NCBI GenBank assembly: GCA_965237445.1 | Contig: OZ250142.1 | Location: 992,001-1,056,000 of the forward strand | Direction of reading: 5' to 3' | Length of the DNA stretch: 64,000 nucleotides | From: G963668185 sp965237445 | GTDB taxonomy: Bacteria > Chloroflexota > Dehalococcoidia > Lucifugimonadales > G963668185 | In this document: piece after piece, positions 35,225 through 44,485 of the stretch | How the letters are laid out: every line of letters begins with the position of its first letter | Position numbering within the stretch: position 1 is the first letter of the stretch | Notes under the pieces: generated by a model | Databases searched by the model: none | Seen by the model: the letters and a program-made list of their open reading frames with translations, nothing else | Told to the model about the DNA's origin: nothing | Position numbers and translations under genes: made by a program

Positions 35225-36664
35225 GTGGGATTGACCAAGTTGGCGCCTGAACAGCAAGTGCCGCCGGGCAGACGGATTTATCCCCTGGACCCCAGGGAAC
35301 TTTCGGAAGAGCAGATCGCCGTGGCGTTCGCCATGACTTCCCGCTCAACAGACCCGTTCGACGTCATGGCGGAACGCGTCTCCGAGGCCAGGGCGGCTGA
35401 GTTTCACGAGCGAGTCGTGCTCAACTACGGTCATGCCTCAGTGGCCGAGCATGCGGTCATCCACATGGCAATCGAAAACGTCTCCAGGCTGGCATGCGAT
35501 GAGATAGAAGACAACAGGCTGGCGTCCTACACAGAGCTTTCCTCCAGGTACCTGGTGATCGAGAGGAATAACTTTCACGTTCCGGAGGAACTGGAGGGCC
35601 ACGGCCTCAGAGGCGAGTACGTGGAGACGTGCAGAGCGCTGTTCGATGCATACGAAGCCGTCTCGGATGCCCTTCAGGAATACCTACAGGGCATCGTGAA
35701 GCAGGGCGCCAGAGAGTCCGACAGAGTGTACGCCAACCGTCTGCAACGCCGTGCCATAGACAACGCACGGTTCCTGCTGCCCGCCGCCACGCTCACCAAC
35801 GTGGGTCTGACGATCAATGCGCGGGGGATGGAGCACGCGGCAAGCAAGCTGCTGTCTTCGGACCTTGCCGAGTCGCGACAGATTGGCGAAGAGTTGAAGG
35901 TCCAAGCAAAGGCAGTGACGCCTACGCTCATCAAGTACGCTGACCGAAACGAGTACCTTGCGCTGACGCGGGCCGGACTTCGAGAGGCGACCGGGCGAGT
36001 CGACGGGGAACCATCCGAAGGCTCGTCCGACACAGGCCGCACGCCAAACGGACTCGAGGCCAGGGTTGTGCATGCGGACCCGGAGGCGGAACGCAAGCTG
36101 GCGGCGGCATTGCTGTACCGGTCCTCGTCGCAGCCGTATGCGGCCGCCTGGAGCGCCGCCGGGCGGCTGGATGCCGCCGGGCGAAGGGCATTGGCTGACG
36201 AAGCACTTGGGAGAATGGGGAACCACGACGTTCCATTACGCGAGCTTGAATCGGTGAGCTACGGATTCGAACTAGTTATGGACTACGGAGCGTACAGGGA
36301 GTTTTCGCGGCACCGGATGCAGACGTACATTGCGCAGCCGTTGACCGCAGAGAATGGGTTTGTGACGCCACCACGCATCAGGGAGGCGGGTCTGACTGCT
36401 CGCTTCGAGGATGCCGTCGAGCTGTCCAGCCGTGCCTTCAGGCGCCTGTCGGGAGAAGTGCCGTCTGTTGCTCCGTACGTGGTAACGCACGCACACAAGC
36501 GCCGAGTGCTTTCTCTGATGAACCTGCGCGAATGCTACCACCTGTTCAAACTGCGGACGCAACCGACGGCCCACTTCACTCTGCGTGAAGTTGTCGGGGC
36601 CGCCATGAACGCTGCCAAGGCGGTACATCCGCTGCTATTCGAGCACCTGAGGCTGCGCTCGTAG
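35225..36664 (+). CDS. Tandem ThyX-like protein (FAD-dependent thymidylate synthase family)
   Basis: 479 residues, about twice a ThyX subunit. The N-half has NYGHASVAEH, IENVSRLACDEI and SYTELSSRY (residues 101-109), so the ELSSRY part of the ThyX motif is kept while the RHR part is replaced by DNR. The C-half has FELVMDYGAYREFSRHRMQTY, with RHR at residues 362-364, but lacks the ExSxR part. The motif is thus divided between two halves that may complement each other, or the protein may have another flavin- or nucleotide-linked role. GTG 35225 start; weak ribosome site. Confidence 0.85.
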   Translation: MGLTKLAPEQQVPPGRRIYPLDPRELSEEQIAVAFAMTSRSTDPFDVMAERVSEARAAEFHERVVLNYGHASVAEHAVIHMAIENVSRLACDEIEDNRLASYTELSSRYLVIERNNFHVPEELEGHGLRGEYVETCRALFDAYEAVSDALQEYLQGIVKQGARESDRVYANRLQRRAIDNARFLLPAATLTNVGLTINARGMEHAASKLLSSDLAESRQIGEELKVQAKAVTPTLIKYADRNEYLALTRAGLREATGRVDGEPSEGSSDTGRTPNGLEARVVHADPEAERKLAAALLYRSSSQPYAAAWSAAGRLDAAGRRALADEALGRMGNHDVPLRELESVSYGFELVMDYGAYREFSRHRMQTYIAQPLTAENGFVTPPRIREAGLTARFEDAVELSSRAFRRLSGEVPSVAPYVVTHAHKRRVLSLMNLRECYHLFKLRTQPTAHFTLREVVGAAMNAAKAVHPLLFEHLRLRS

Positions 36665-36719
36665 CCGACCTCTAATAGCCCCGTCACCGGCGCTACCCGG
36701 ATTCTGCCGGTTGCTCCTG

Positions 36720-38228
36720 TTACGAAGCCTCGCTCTCCTGCGTCTGCCTGTAGTTCCATGCCATGAAAGCTGCCGGCACCAGCGCGACCACGCAGATAAC
36801 TGCAGCAAAGAAAAAGAAGTTGCTGAAGAGCGACAATCCGATGTCGATCAAGTCAGCAGTGAACATGTCCGCACGCGCCTGAGACTCCGAGGCGGTGTCG
36901 CCTGACTGGGGAAGGGGAAGCGACATGCCGACGGTAAGATCCGTGAACCGCCCCGTACCCCAGGCCGCAATGGCCGCTATGCCAGCCGTCATGCCGACGA
37001 TCCTCATCGCCGTGACCATGGCGGCGGCCACGCCCCGGAACTCCGAAGCCACAGAGTTGATCGCTGCGAGAGATATGGGTGCAATTAGCAGCCCAAACCC
37101 GACACCTCCGATCAACAGAGGCGCGGTCAGGGCAACCTGGCCCAGCTCCAGTCCCCAAGTACTCATCATGAAGAAAGCAGTAGCGGCAAACATCAGGCCC
37201 AACACGGAAGGAATACGGTAGTCGAGACGCTTACATGCGTACCCGCCAACAACAGCGCCGACAGCCATGGCGGCGGTCAACCTCATCAGGCGCAGCCCAC
37301 CCTCAAGGGCAGACTCCCCTTGTACGGTGTTGGCCATCAGAGGGACCGTGACCATGCCGATTATCAGCGCAGCGCCTATCAGGAGATGCGTAATGTTGGC
37401 GGCACTGAAGGGCTTGATCTTGAACATGGTCAGTGGCAGCAGGGGCTCAGGGATCGAAATCTGTCTAACGATGAACAGGCCAATCGTGGCCGCAGATACT
37501 ACGAGGTAGACGACCATCAATAGGTCAGGCTCCCCTATCCTGTCCAACCCAAGAGTGAACGCGCACAGACTCAGGGCAATCAGCATGCCGCCCACGATAT
37601 CGATCGAGCCTCCTTGCGAACGGCTCTTACCCAGCATCGTCATCATAAAGAAGATAATGATCAGGCCAAGGGGAATGTTCACCCAGAAAACCCAAGGCCA
37701 GTCCAGGAACTTCACTATGAGGCCGCCCCAAAGGGGGCCCACTACACCTCCCGCTTCCGCAGACGCTCCAACCATTCCAAGCGGAACCGCCCGGTTTCCG
37801 GCCGAGTACAGGTCGCCGACGATAGCAATCGAGATGGGCACGAGCGCTCCCGCGCCGATGGCCTGGGCTACTCGGGCGGCAACAAGCCACCAAAGGCCTC
37901 CGGCTATGGCGGCCCCTACGGAGGCCAAAATGAACAGGACCATAGCGCCAATGTACATCTGCTTACGGCCCCAAACGTCGGACACCCTGCCCATCAGGGG
38001 CATCGCCGCAACATACCCCAACAGGTAGGCCGTGATGGTCCAAGCACCACTGTCCAACTCGTTCAATTGGACGCCGAGGTCAAGCAACACCTCGGGCAGG
38101 ATGGTGACTATTACCGTCTGGTCGTCCGCGGCAACGAACACCCCCGCGCACACAGGTATGAGCGCGATGTTTGGGGGAATACGACCATCCCCTCTGCCGA
38201 AACAGCGCAGCAGGACCCTAAAGAACAC
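36720..38228 (-). CDS. MFS drug/metabolite exporter, DHA2 (EmrB/QacA) family
   Basis: 502 residues with about 14 hydrophobic segments. Motif A is GRVSDVWGRKQM, motif D1-like ADDQTVIVTILPEV is in helix 1, and the VGPLWGGLI motif C-like stretch is in helix 5. Proton-driven export of drugs or metabolites is the family role. Convergent with the ThyX-like gene (55 bp apart, no clear terminator). Confidence 0.9.
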   Translation of the reverse strand: MFFRVLLRCFGRGDGRIPPNIALIPVCAGVFVAADDQTVIVTILPEVLLDLGVQLNELDSGAWTITAYLLGYVAAMPLMGRVSDVWGRKQMYIGAMVLFILASVGAAIAGGLWWLVAARVAQAIGAGALVPISIAIVGDLYSAGNRAVPLGMVGASAEAGGVVGPLWGGLIVKFLDWPWVFWVNIPLGLIIIFFMMTMLGKSRSQGGSIDIVGGMLIALSLCAFTLGLDRIGEPDLLMVVYLVVSAATIGLFIVRQISIPEPLLPLTMFKIKPFSAANITHLLIGAALIIGMVTVPLMANTVQGESALEGGLRLMRLTAAMAVGAVVGGYACKRLDYRIPSVLGLMFAATAFFMMSTWGLELGQVALTAPLLIGGVGFGLLIAPISLAAINSVASEFRGVAAAMVTAMRIVGMTAGIAAIAAWGTGRFTDLTVGMSLPLPQSGDTASESQARADMFTADLIDIGLSLFSNFFFFAAVICVVALVPAAFMAWNYRQTQESEAS

Positions 38229-38309
38229 GCTAGCTCTGACAGCCTGGCTTCTGCGCTAGGCCGGAGGGCAATGAGATGTACAGCCCGATGTGACGCATGC
38301 CCCGAAGGC

Positions 38310-39011
38310 TTACTCCGGCGGCTCGACAACCATCGGTTCGTTGAATCTCGACAACCACAAGAGCCGGACTACGCCCTCCACATCTGAGGGTACGACCCTT
38401 CCCTCTACCCTCGCCTCCGTCAAGTAGTACCCGTCGGTGTCGATGACAAGTTTCGCAGCCACAGTCGCCCCCTCGATGGACGAGCCAAGCAGCGATTCGA
38501 GTGCCTTGGCAGGTACGCTGGCATTCAACGTGTACACGGTCCCACTGACGTCTGGAGGCTCTTCCACGCTGTGGACTTCCGCCAGGATCGCGTTGATGCC
38601 TCTTCGAGGGTTGAAGAAGCCGAGCGGGCTTACGTCTGCTTCGATTGACTCCCATTCGCCGGACAGAGGATTGGTCAACCAGTTATCTTCTCCCACTGCG
38701 ACGAACTCAGAGTTTACGGCCAAGTTTCCGAACTGGGCTTTAAACGAAGCAGCCAACCGATCCGGGTTGACGACTTCGGCCTCGGCCTCGCTGAGAACAA
38801 TGCCAGGCGCAAATTGGGTCGTTCCGCCTTCATGCTCCAATCGGACGTGGAATGTGGACAGGTTCTGCATTGTCTCGCCGGTCAACATCAGAATAGTCGT
38901 GATGTCCGGCGGAGTTGGCGTGGGCGTCACGCTGACTGTGTCCTGTGAATCTCCGCAAGCGGCGGAAAGCAGGAAGCAGATAGGGGCAAGAACAGTTAGC
39001 CATCGCTTCAT
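38310..39011 (-). CDS. LppX/LprAFG-like lipoprotein
   Basis: About 233 residues from ATG 39011, chosen because a lipoprotein signal follows at once (MKRWLTVLAPICFLLSAAC, Cys19); the open frame extends 14 codons further. A short TPTPTP linker precedes a domain with MQNLSTFHVRLEHEGG, a central FFNPRRGINAIL and TDGYYLTEARVEG, the plan of LppX/LprG lipid-binding lipoproteins described in Actinobacteria. A role in carrying lipids at the membrane is inferred. Confidence 0.75.
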   Translation of the reverse strand: MKRWLTVLAPICFLLSAACGDSQDTVSVTPTPTPPDITTILMLTGETMQNLSTFHVRLEHEGGTTQFAPGIVLSEAEAEVVNPDRLAASFKAQFGNLAVNSEFVAVGEDNWLTNPLSGEWESIEADVSPLGFFNPRRGINAILAEVHSVEEPPDVSGTVYTLNASVPAKALESLLGSSIEGATVAAKLVIDTDGYYLTEARVEGRVVPSDVEGVVRLLWLSRFNEPMVVEPPE

Positions 39012-39099
39012 GTTCGAGTCAAACTCCAGCAGGCGAAATGCCGCACTCCGCACCGACTAATGGGCCCGGCATGCAGGATGCGCAGATTCGCGCATAATA

Positions 39100-39138
39100 C
39101 AAGAGGCCCCATTGCACGGGCAACGGGGCCTCTCTTGT
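39100..39138 (-). terminator. Intrinsic terminator after the surface-protein gene
   Basis: AAGAGGCCCC and GGGGCCTCT form a long GC-rich stem; on the minus strand it is followed by TTGTATTAT. Placed 21 bp past the stop at 39160. Confidence 0.65.
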
Positions 39139-39159
39139 CGGTTCCCCCTTGAAGGGCGG

Positions 39160-40329
39160 CTAGGCGGAAATCCGAGACCGTCTGCGGATCGTTACCAGTA
39201 GTCCACCAGCAACCATGAGCGCGATTGCACCGGCCAAGATGCCACCGACAACACCCGGCACTGCGCTATCGCCAACACTCAGGGACTCGATCGACGGCCC
39301 AATGTCGGATGGCAGGCCGTCCGTCCCAGGCTGGAGTGTGTAAGTGGCCATTGCCTGTGCCGCCGCGTACACGTGGACTACACCCGGCTCCAATGACAGG
39401 GTGCCTGAGAATGCGTCAGAGGTAGTAAAACCCTCCAAGGCAGCGTTCATCAGGCTTGCGGCGTTGGCTGCGTAAGTCCTCGCCAGCAGAGGCACTTCCG
39501 CGGCTATCACTTCCAACCCAGCATCTCTGGCCATCATCAGATTGTCATCTACGTAAGCACCGTATCCGTCTACAGCGGCCGCATTCATCACGATGGTTTC
39601 AACTTCAGGTGCGGCTGCCGCGGCAACCAGGGCATTCCCGCGGTTTGAGGAGTGCGCCAGCAGGCCGATGCCGTCGCCATTGTCGGCAGTGGCGCCATCC
39701 CCGTTGTGATCCGCGTAGTTGCTGCCGCCCATGCCTTCGATCTCGTTAACCAGAGCTTCGGCGTACATCTTTATCTGATCAATATTTTGAGCGGCAGCGG
39801 CGCGGTTCGCATCATTCACTGCGATCATGGTCTGAGCTCTCAATTGGCCCAACTGACCCATGCCACCGCTCGAGAGCAGTTCGCGGATGTACTTCATGGC
39901 TTCTCTCGGCACGGACGCGCTGAAAGCAATCACGTCAGAAGGCGCCGGATCGACGTCGGGCACTGGTTCCGCGGTGACAACAAGCTTGTCGTACGTAGCT
40001 ATGAGGTCTTCACTTGGGCTCTGAAAGGTCAAGCTGCCGCTTCCGGTGCCTTCAGTGCCGTCTGCAACAACGTCAATTAATCCAATGCTCTGCTTCACAG
40101 AGCCTTTGTCATTGACTAGCCAAGCCTCATAGGCGGTGTTAGCTGCAAGAAGCGGCACACCATTGAGCGTCACCATAATAGCGCCATTGGGGTGAACCGC
40201 GCCGCCAGCATCGGTGTAATCGGAAATCAGACCCACACTAGGCTGCGGTTCTCCTTCCTGGGCAAAAGCGATCCCGGCAGGCAGCAGCAGGAGCGCAGCC
40301 ACAGCCAGGATCAAGGACAGCTTAGACAT
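39160..40329 (-). CDS. Membrane-anchored surface protein with RskA-like N-terminal domain
   Basis: 389 residues from ATG 40329 (GGAGG nine bases upstream), which opens a signal peptide ending AGIAFAQ. Residues 30-140 (EAWLVNDKGSVKQSIGLIDV ... LVVTAEP) resemble the extracellular domain of the RskA-type anti-sigma factor encoded next to it. The middle is Ala-rich and helical; the C-terminus is a membrane segment (VVGGILAGAIALMVAGGLLV) then RRRSR, an anchored-surface-protein plan without an LPXTG motif. Probably in the regulon of the adjacent ECF sigma factor; inference only. Confidence 0.7.
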   Translation of the reverse strand: MSKLSLILAVAALLLLPAGIAFAQEGEPQPSVGLISDYTDAGGAVHPNGAIMVTLNGVPLLAANTAYEAWLVNDKGSVKQSIGLIDVVADGTEGTGSGSLTFQSPSEDLIATYDKLVVTAEPVPDVDPAPSDVIAFSASVPREAMKYIRELLSSGGMGQLGQLRAQTMIAVNDANRAAAAQNIDQIKMYAEALVNEIEGMGGSNYADHNGDGATADNGDGIGLLAHSSNRGNALVAAAAAPEVETIVMNAAAVDGYGAYVDDNLMMARDAGLEVIAAEVPLLARTYAANAASLMNAALEGFTTSDAFSGTLSLEPGVVHVYAAAQAMATYTLQPGTDGLPSDIGPSIESLSVGDSAVPGVVGGILAGAIALMVAGGLLVTIRRRSRISA

Positions 40330-40400
40330 TTTTAAAGCCTCCGCCTCGGTAAATAAACAGGAATCTAGGCCGCTATACAGTACCACACGAGTCGGCCTTC

Positions 40401-40426
40401 GCAAAGTGCATAGCTATGCACTTTGC
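40401..40426. promoter_or_regulatory. Perfect 26-bp palindrome
   Basis: GCAAAGTGCATAG followed directly by its exact complement, with no loop, 72 bp upstream of the surface-protein start. No T-run follows. Best read as an operator for a dimeric regulator. The rest of the 40330-40576 spacer has only a shorter CTCAATTGAG palindrome. Confidence 0.6.
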
Positions 40427-40576
40427 TTCCAGTATTAGACAAACTCAGTCTGACTCAATTGAGCCGCAGACAAGATATCACAAGATGGTCGGGGCTGGCC
40501 CGTTTGGAGATTCAAGCGAAGACTCTCGCCCGCACAATTCTCTGAATGCGGACCGGCGAACCCGGCATCTTAATGC

Positions 40577-41500
40577 TTACAGGTCTCCCTGCAACACACT
40601 CTCGCCTGAAAGCACCGCGGTGATTTCTATAGCTTCAATCTCATCCCAAGACCCCACCGGAATTATGATGGCCTGCCCGTAACCCGTGGGGTCCACGCTA
40701 AACACTCCGGCATCGTGCCGGAAGCCGTGCCGTACCAGCCAAACCCTGTAAAGCGATCCTTCGGCATTGGCAGGCAATTCGCGGGTGGTGAGGAACGCGC
40801 TCGCGCCTTCCCCTTCGAAAATGATGAGACCCTGCGCTTCGGAACCTGCGGTGGCTGTCGCCTGCGACGTTGAAGTGAGAACGCTGACGAGCTTGTCAGG
40901 CGAGGCAAGCATGTAGGCCATGTCCTGCTGGTCCTTAATCATGTCAATCATCTCGCCCTCAGACTCAGACATCTCTTTAACCATGGTGGTAAGTGAGTGC
41001 TGATCTTCTGAAAGCGCCGCTACATGATCGTTCATGACGGCAGTCAGTTCACTTTCGATGGACTCGACATCGTCCAGCCTTGCCTTAAGCACGCTGTTCT
41101 CGTGGCTCACGGTGTCAATGCGGTTGTTAAACCACACACCGCCGCCAATTACCACCACCGCGAACGCGGCCGCCATCGCGAGACGCGCATAGCCGGCGGA
41201 GGCGCGCCAGAAGCCACCGGCGGAACGAAGCGCAGCCAGCACTGTCGACGGGCGCTGGGGCGGTGCGTTAATCGGCCCTAACCGGTCGATGCGCTCGAAG
41301 AGGCCGAGCTTCACCCTATCCGGGGCCACGAGCCGGGGCACCGAGTAGGCCATATGCACTGCCAGTTCACCAGCGTCGCTGAGCTGGCTTTCACAATCAG
41401 CACAGCTTGCCAAATGGCGCTCTACGTGTTCCCTTTCCTCGTCATCGAGTGTTCCCAGGACATACGTGTCCAACAACTCCGCCGCTTCCCTACATTCCAT
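40577..41500 (-). CDS. Anti-sigma factor, zinc-finger plus RskA domain
   Basis: About 307 residues from ATG 41500, overlapping the sigma gene end by 11 bp. The N-terminal ZAS domain has H-x3-C-x2-C (HLASCADC) which binds group IV sigma factors. One membrane helix (LAMAAAFAVVVIGGGVWF) then a coiled-coil-like stretch rich in Met/Glu and a C-terminal RskA domain (LYRVWLVRHGF ... IEITAVLSG) outside the cell. It holds the ECF factor inactive until proteolysis or sensing releases it. Confidence 0.92.
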   Translation of the reverse strand: MECREAAELLDTYVLGTLDDEEREHVERHLASCADCESQLSDAGELAVHMAYSVPRLVAPDRVKLGLFERIDRLGPINAPPQRPSTVLAALRSAGGFWRASAGYARLAMAAAFAVVVIGGGVWFNNRIDTVSHENSVLKARLDDVESIESELTAVMNDHVAALSEDQHSLTTMVKEMSESEGEMIDMIKDQQDMAYMLASPDKLVSVLTSTSQATATAGSEAQGLIIFEGEGASAFLTTRELPANAEGSLYRVWLVRHGFRHDAGVFSVDPTGYGQAIIIPVGSWDEIEAIEITAVLSGESVLQGDL

Positions 41501-42080
41501 GCTCAACCCACTCCTGTGCATGGCTGCCTAGCACCTCCCTCAGCTTCTTCAGCGCCAGCCTCATCCGTGTCTTTACCGTTCCGAGCGGCTGGTCCAGCTT
41601 CTTGGAAATCTCCGAGTGTGTCAGGCCTCCGAAGTATGCCAGTTCAACGATGCTTCGTTGCTCCGGCCTCAACTCCATCAACGCGTTCTTAATCCTGCCA
41701 AGTTCAAACCTGGACGCCGTGTACTTCACCGGATCGGTTGTATCGTCAGCAGCCCTTCTTTCGATATCGACATCGTACTGGACTACGTTTCTGTCTCTCT
41801 TGTTCCGCCTAATCTCATCTATGGCCCTGTGATGGCCAATGCTGAACAGCCACGACTTGAAGGAACCTCTTCCTGACTTGTAGCTGGACGCCCGCCTCCA
41901 GACGTTAAAGAAAGTGTCCTGAGTGACCTCTTCCGCCGCTTGCGGACTCCTGAGCATATACATGGTCATCGAGTAGATGGCGTTCCCATACTTACTGTAC
42001 AGAGCTTCAAGCGCGTCCCGGTTCTTCTCCTTCACCAACTCCAGCAGTTCAACGTCTTCCAGCCCGTCGAACGCGTTCAC
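41490..42080 (-). CDS. ECF RNA polymerase sigma factor
   Basis: 196 residues from GTG 42080. Region 2 has LYSKYGNAIYSMTMYML, DTFFNVWRRASSY and the W/R pattern of promoter melting; region 4 has ELAYFGGLTHSEISKKLDQPLGTVKTRMRLALKKLR, a helix-turn-helix for -35 binding. SigK-like in its pairing with an RskA-type anti-sigma factor. The 42081-42265 spacer upstream shows no clear promoter. Confidence 0.95.
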   Translation of the reverse strand: MNAFDGLEDVELLELVKEKNRDALEALYSKYGNAIYSMTMYMLRSPQAAEEVTQDTFFNVWRRASSYKSGRGSFKSWLFSIGHHRAIDEIRRNKRDRNVVQYDVDIERRAADDTTDPVKYTASRFELGRIKNALMELRPEQRSIVELAYFGGLTHSEISKKLDQPLGTVKTRMRLALKKLREVLGSHAQEWVEHGM

Positions 42081-42265
42081 TTCACACGACCAGAGGCGGT
42101 GATGGTGCGCGCTACTTCCCCAATTGGATTACGTACAGAGGCTGTCACGTGGATTTCTCCGGAATTACAGAGCCGCTCGACAGAGTCCGGGACGGATCGC
42201 TTCAGTTCGGGCCGATTATATCAAAGGAGGAAAGCCGCATAGACTTGAGAGCCAGGCTTCTGCTC

Positions 42266-43462
42266 TCATCCCGAGGACCTGGCGATAGCCCCCTGGTGGA
42301 CCAGGTACCTTGCCGCGCCGGCGAGTAACGGGCTATCGACACTCTCCGGGTCCGCGGTGGTGACCAGACATTGCTCGTACCTGGAAACATGCTCGAGCAC
42401 AAGGTTCCGGCGCGTGGGGTCCAACTCGGAGAGCACATCGTCCAAGAGCAACAGCGGCTGTCTCTCACTGCGTCCGCTGATGTAGCGGGCCTCAGCGAGC
42501 TTGAGGGCCAATGTCGCGGTGCGTGCCTGCCCGCGAGACGCGAATGCGGCCGCATCCCGACGGTCAACCAAAATGCGCGCGTCATCCCGATGCGGACCTG
42601 ACGTAGTTACACCGGCGGCGATGTCGCGTTCCCGAGCGGCGAAGAGCGCGCCGGCATGCTTTTCGCCAGTTTCTTCAGTTCCGTTCTCATCCATTGGAAC
42701 GCTTGGGACGTACTCCAAGTCCAAAGGCTCGTTCCCGCCGGCCAGTTCCTCGTGGGTGGGCCTGGCAAGGTCTGAGAGATGTCGAACCGCGTCCCGACGG
42801 CAGACGGATACATACGCGCCCTCATCTGCCAATTGACGATCCCAGAGGGATAGTTCGTCTACCTGCGCCCGACCTGCCCTGATACTCTTCAGCAGATGGT
42901 TACGCTGCCTGAGCACGCGCTGATACCGTTGCAGTGAACGAAGATACGCCGGATCCAACTGGGAGTTGATGATATCCAGATACCTTCTCCTAGACGCAGG
43001 AGACCCGTATACAAGCTCGAGGTCCTGTGCGCTGAACATCACACCCGTTATCCGGCCAACGAGGTCGGAGACTCGCCTGGGAAGCCCGTTGATCCTGACA
43101 TACTTTTGTATGACAGCGTCTTCCACTGAAATTCGCTGCCCAGGGCCAGGCGCCTGTTGACCGGACTCGCAGGGCGACACCCGGTATCCAACCATAATCT
43201 TGACGCTCTCGCCGTCCTGTTGCGCTTCCGCAACAACTTGAGTGTGGACCTCATGCGTAAGTGGCTCCTGGAGGACAATGTCTCGCTCAGTAGACGTGCG
43301 AACGGACTTGCCTATCACCAGCATATAGACCGCTTCAAGCAGGTTGCTCTTGCCCTGTCCGTTGTCGCCGTGAACGAGCGTCATTCCCGACTTCAGCTCA
43401 AGATCGAGCTCGCGGTAGTTGCGGAATTTCAGTAGCTCGAGGCGGCTAATGTGAATGGGCAC
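42266..43462 (-). CDS. recF: DNA replication/repair protein RecF
   Basis: 398 residues from GTG 43462. N-terminal LKFRNYRELDLEL, Walker A GDNGQGKSNLLEAVY, signature SGPHRDD and Walker B LLLLDDVLSELD are intact. Loads RecA at gaps as part of RecFOR. The gene is divergent from cofD (57 bp), and not beside dnaN as it often is. Confidence 0.96.
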   Translation of the reverse strand: MPIHISRLELLKFRNYRELDLELKSGMTLVHGDNGQGKSNLLEAVYMLVIGKSVRTSTERDIVLQEPLTHEVHTQVVAEAQQDGESVKIMVGYRVSPCESGQQAPGPGQRISVEDAVIQKYVRINGLPRRVSDLVGRITGVMFSAQDLELVYGSPASRRRYLDIINSQLDPAYLRSLQRYQRVLRQRNHLLKSIRAGRAQVDELSLWDRQLADEGAYVSVCRRDAVRHLSDLARPTHEELAGGNEPLDLEYVPSVPMDENGTEETGEKHAGALFAARERDIAAGVTTSGPHRDDARILVDRRDAAAFASRGQARTATLALKLAEARYISGRSERQPLLLLDDVLSELDPTRRNLVLEHVSRYEQCLVTTADPESVDSPLLAGAARYLVHQGAIARSSG

Positions 43463-43519
43463 TTCCCCTGCCTGGAGGGTTTGTGCCCTGTATTATAGTC
43501 TTGCGTTCCTGACCTGGAG

Positions 43520-44479
43520 ATGACAGCGACCCCCCACGATTCCACCACCATGCTTGCCCTTGCTGGAGGCGTAGGCGGCGCCAAACTGGCGCTGGGCCTA
43601 AGCAAGGTGCTGCCACCTAGCCGCCTCACCGTTGTGGTCAACACAGGAGACGATGAGGAGTTCTTTGGGCTGCACGTTTCGCCAGACTTGGACACGGTCA
43701 TGTATACGCTTGCCGGGGTCTACAACCGCGAGACCGGATGGGGGCTGGAAGGCGACACGAGAGTCACTCTAGGGGCGCTCAGTGCTTTAGGGGAGGACAC
43801 CTGGTTCGGCTTAGGTGACCGAGACCTCGCCACGCACCTTCGGCGCACGGCGATGCTTCGCCGAGGCTACACGCTGTCTGAGGTCACGGCATCGTTGTGC
43901 CGCGCGCTCGGCGTGACGCACGTCGTGGCGCCCATGTGCGACAACAAGGTGAGGACCAGGGTGCTGACTCAGATCGGCGAGCTAGCGTTTCAGGAGTACT
44001 TCGTGAAGCATCGCTGTGAGCCGGCGGTTGAGGGTCTACGATTCGACGGAGAAGAGGACTCTGAGCCTTCACCTGCGTTCCTCGAGGCACTGGGCAACTC
44101 GGACGCGCTGCTGTTCTGTCCCTCCAATCCCTTTCTAAGCGTGGCGCCCGTCCTGGCCGTCTCCGGCGTCAGGCTGGCGATAGAGCGTTTCACCGGTACC
44201 AGGATCGCCGTTAGCCCGATAGTCGGAGGCAAGGCGCTACGTGGGCCGGCGGCCAAGATGCTAGCCGAGCTTGGGCACGACGTGTCTGCTCTCGGCGTCG
44301 CCAGGAGCTATCGGAAGCTGTGCGACGTGTTCGTTGTGGACGAAGCCGACCGAGACCTCGCGCCGGAGATCGAGGCGTTGGGGATGGACGTGGTTGTGAC
44401 CGACACGGTCATGAAAGACGACGCTGACAAGGTACGTCTGGCCGAGCAAATCTGCCGCATTGCCGGGCTGACCATCTAG
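43520..44479 (+). CDS. cofD: 2-phospho-L-lactate transferase, F420 synthesis
   Basis: 319 residues. N-terminal LAGGVGGAKLALGL (nucleotide-binding), NTGDDEEFFGLHVSPDLDTVMYTLAG and FCPSNPFLSVAPVL are typical of CofD/FbiA, which joins an activated three-carbon acid to the deazaflavin Fo. It is followed after 6 bp by cofC. Confidence 0.96.
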   Translation: MTATPHDSTTMLALAGGVGGAKLALGLSKVLPPSRLTVVVNTGDDEEFFGLHVSPDLDTVMYTLAGVYNRETGWGLEGDTRVTLGALSALGEDTWFGLGDRDLATHLRRTAMLRRGYTLSEVTASLCRALGVTHVVAPMCDNKVRTRVLTQIGELAFQEYFVKHRCEPAVEGLRFDGEEDSEPSPAFLEALGNSDALLFCPSNPFLSVAPVLAVSGVRLAIERFTGTRIAVSPIVGGKALRGPAAKMLAELGHDVSALGVARSYRKLCDVFVVDEADRDLAPEIEALGMDVVVTDTVMKDDADKVRLAEQICRIAGLTI

Positions 44480-44485
44480 ACGAAG

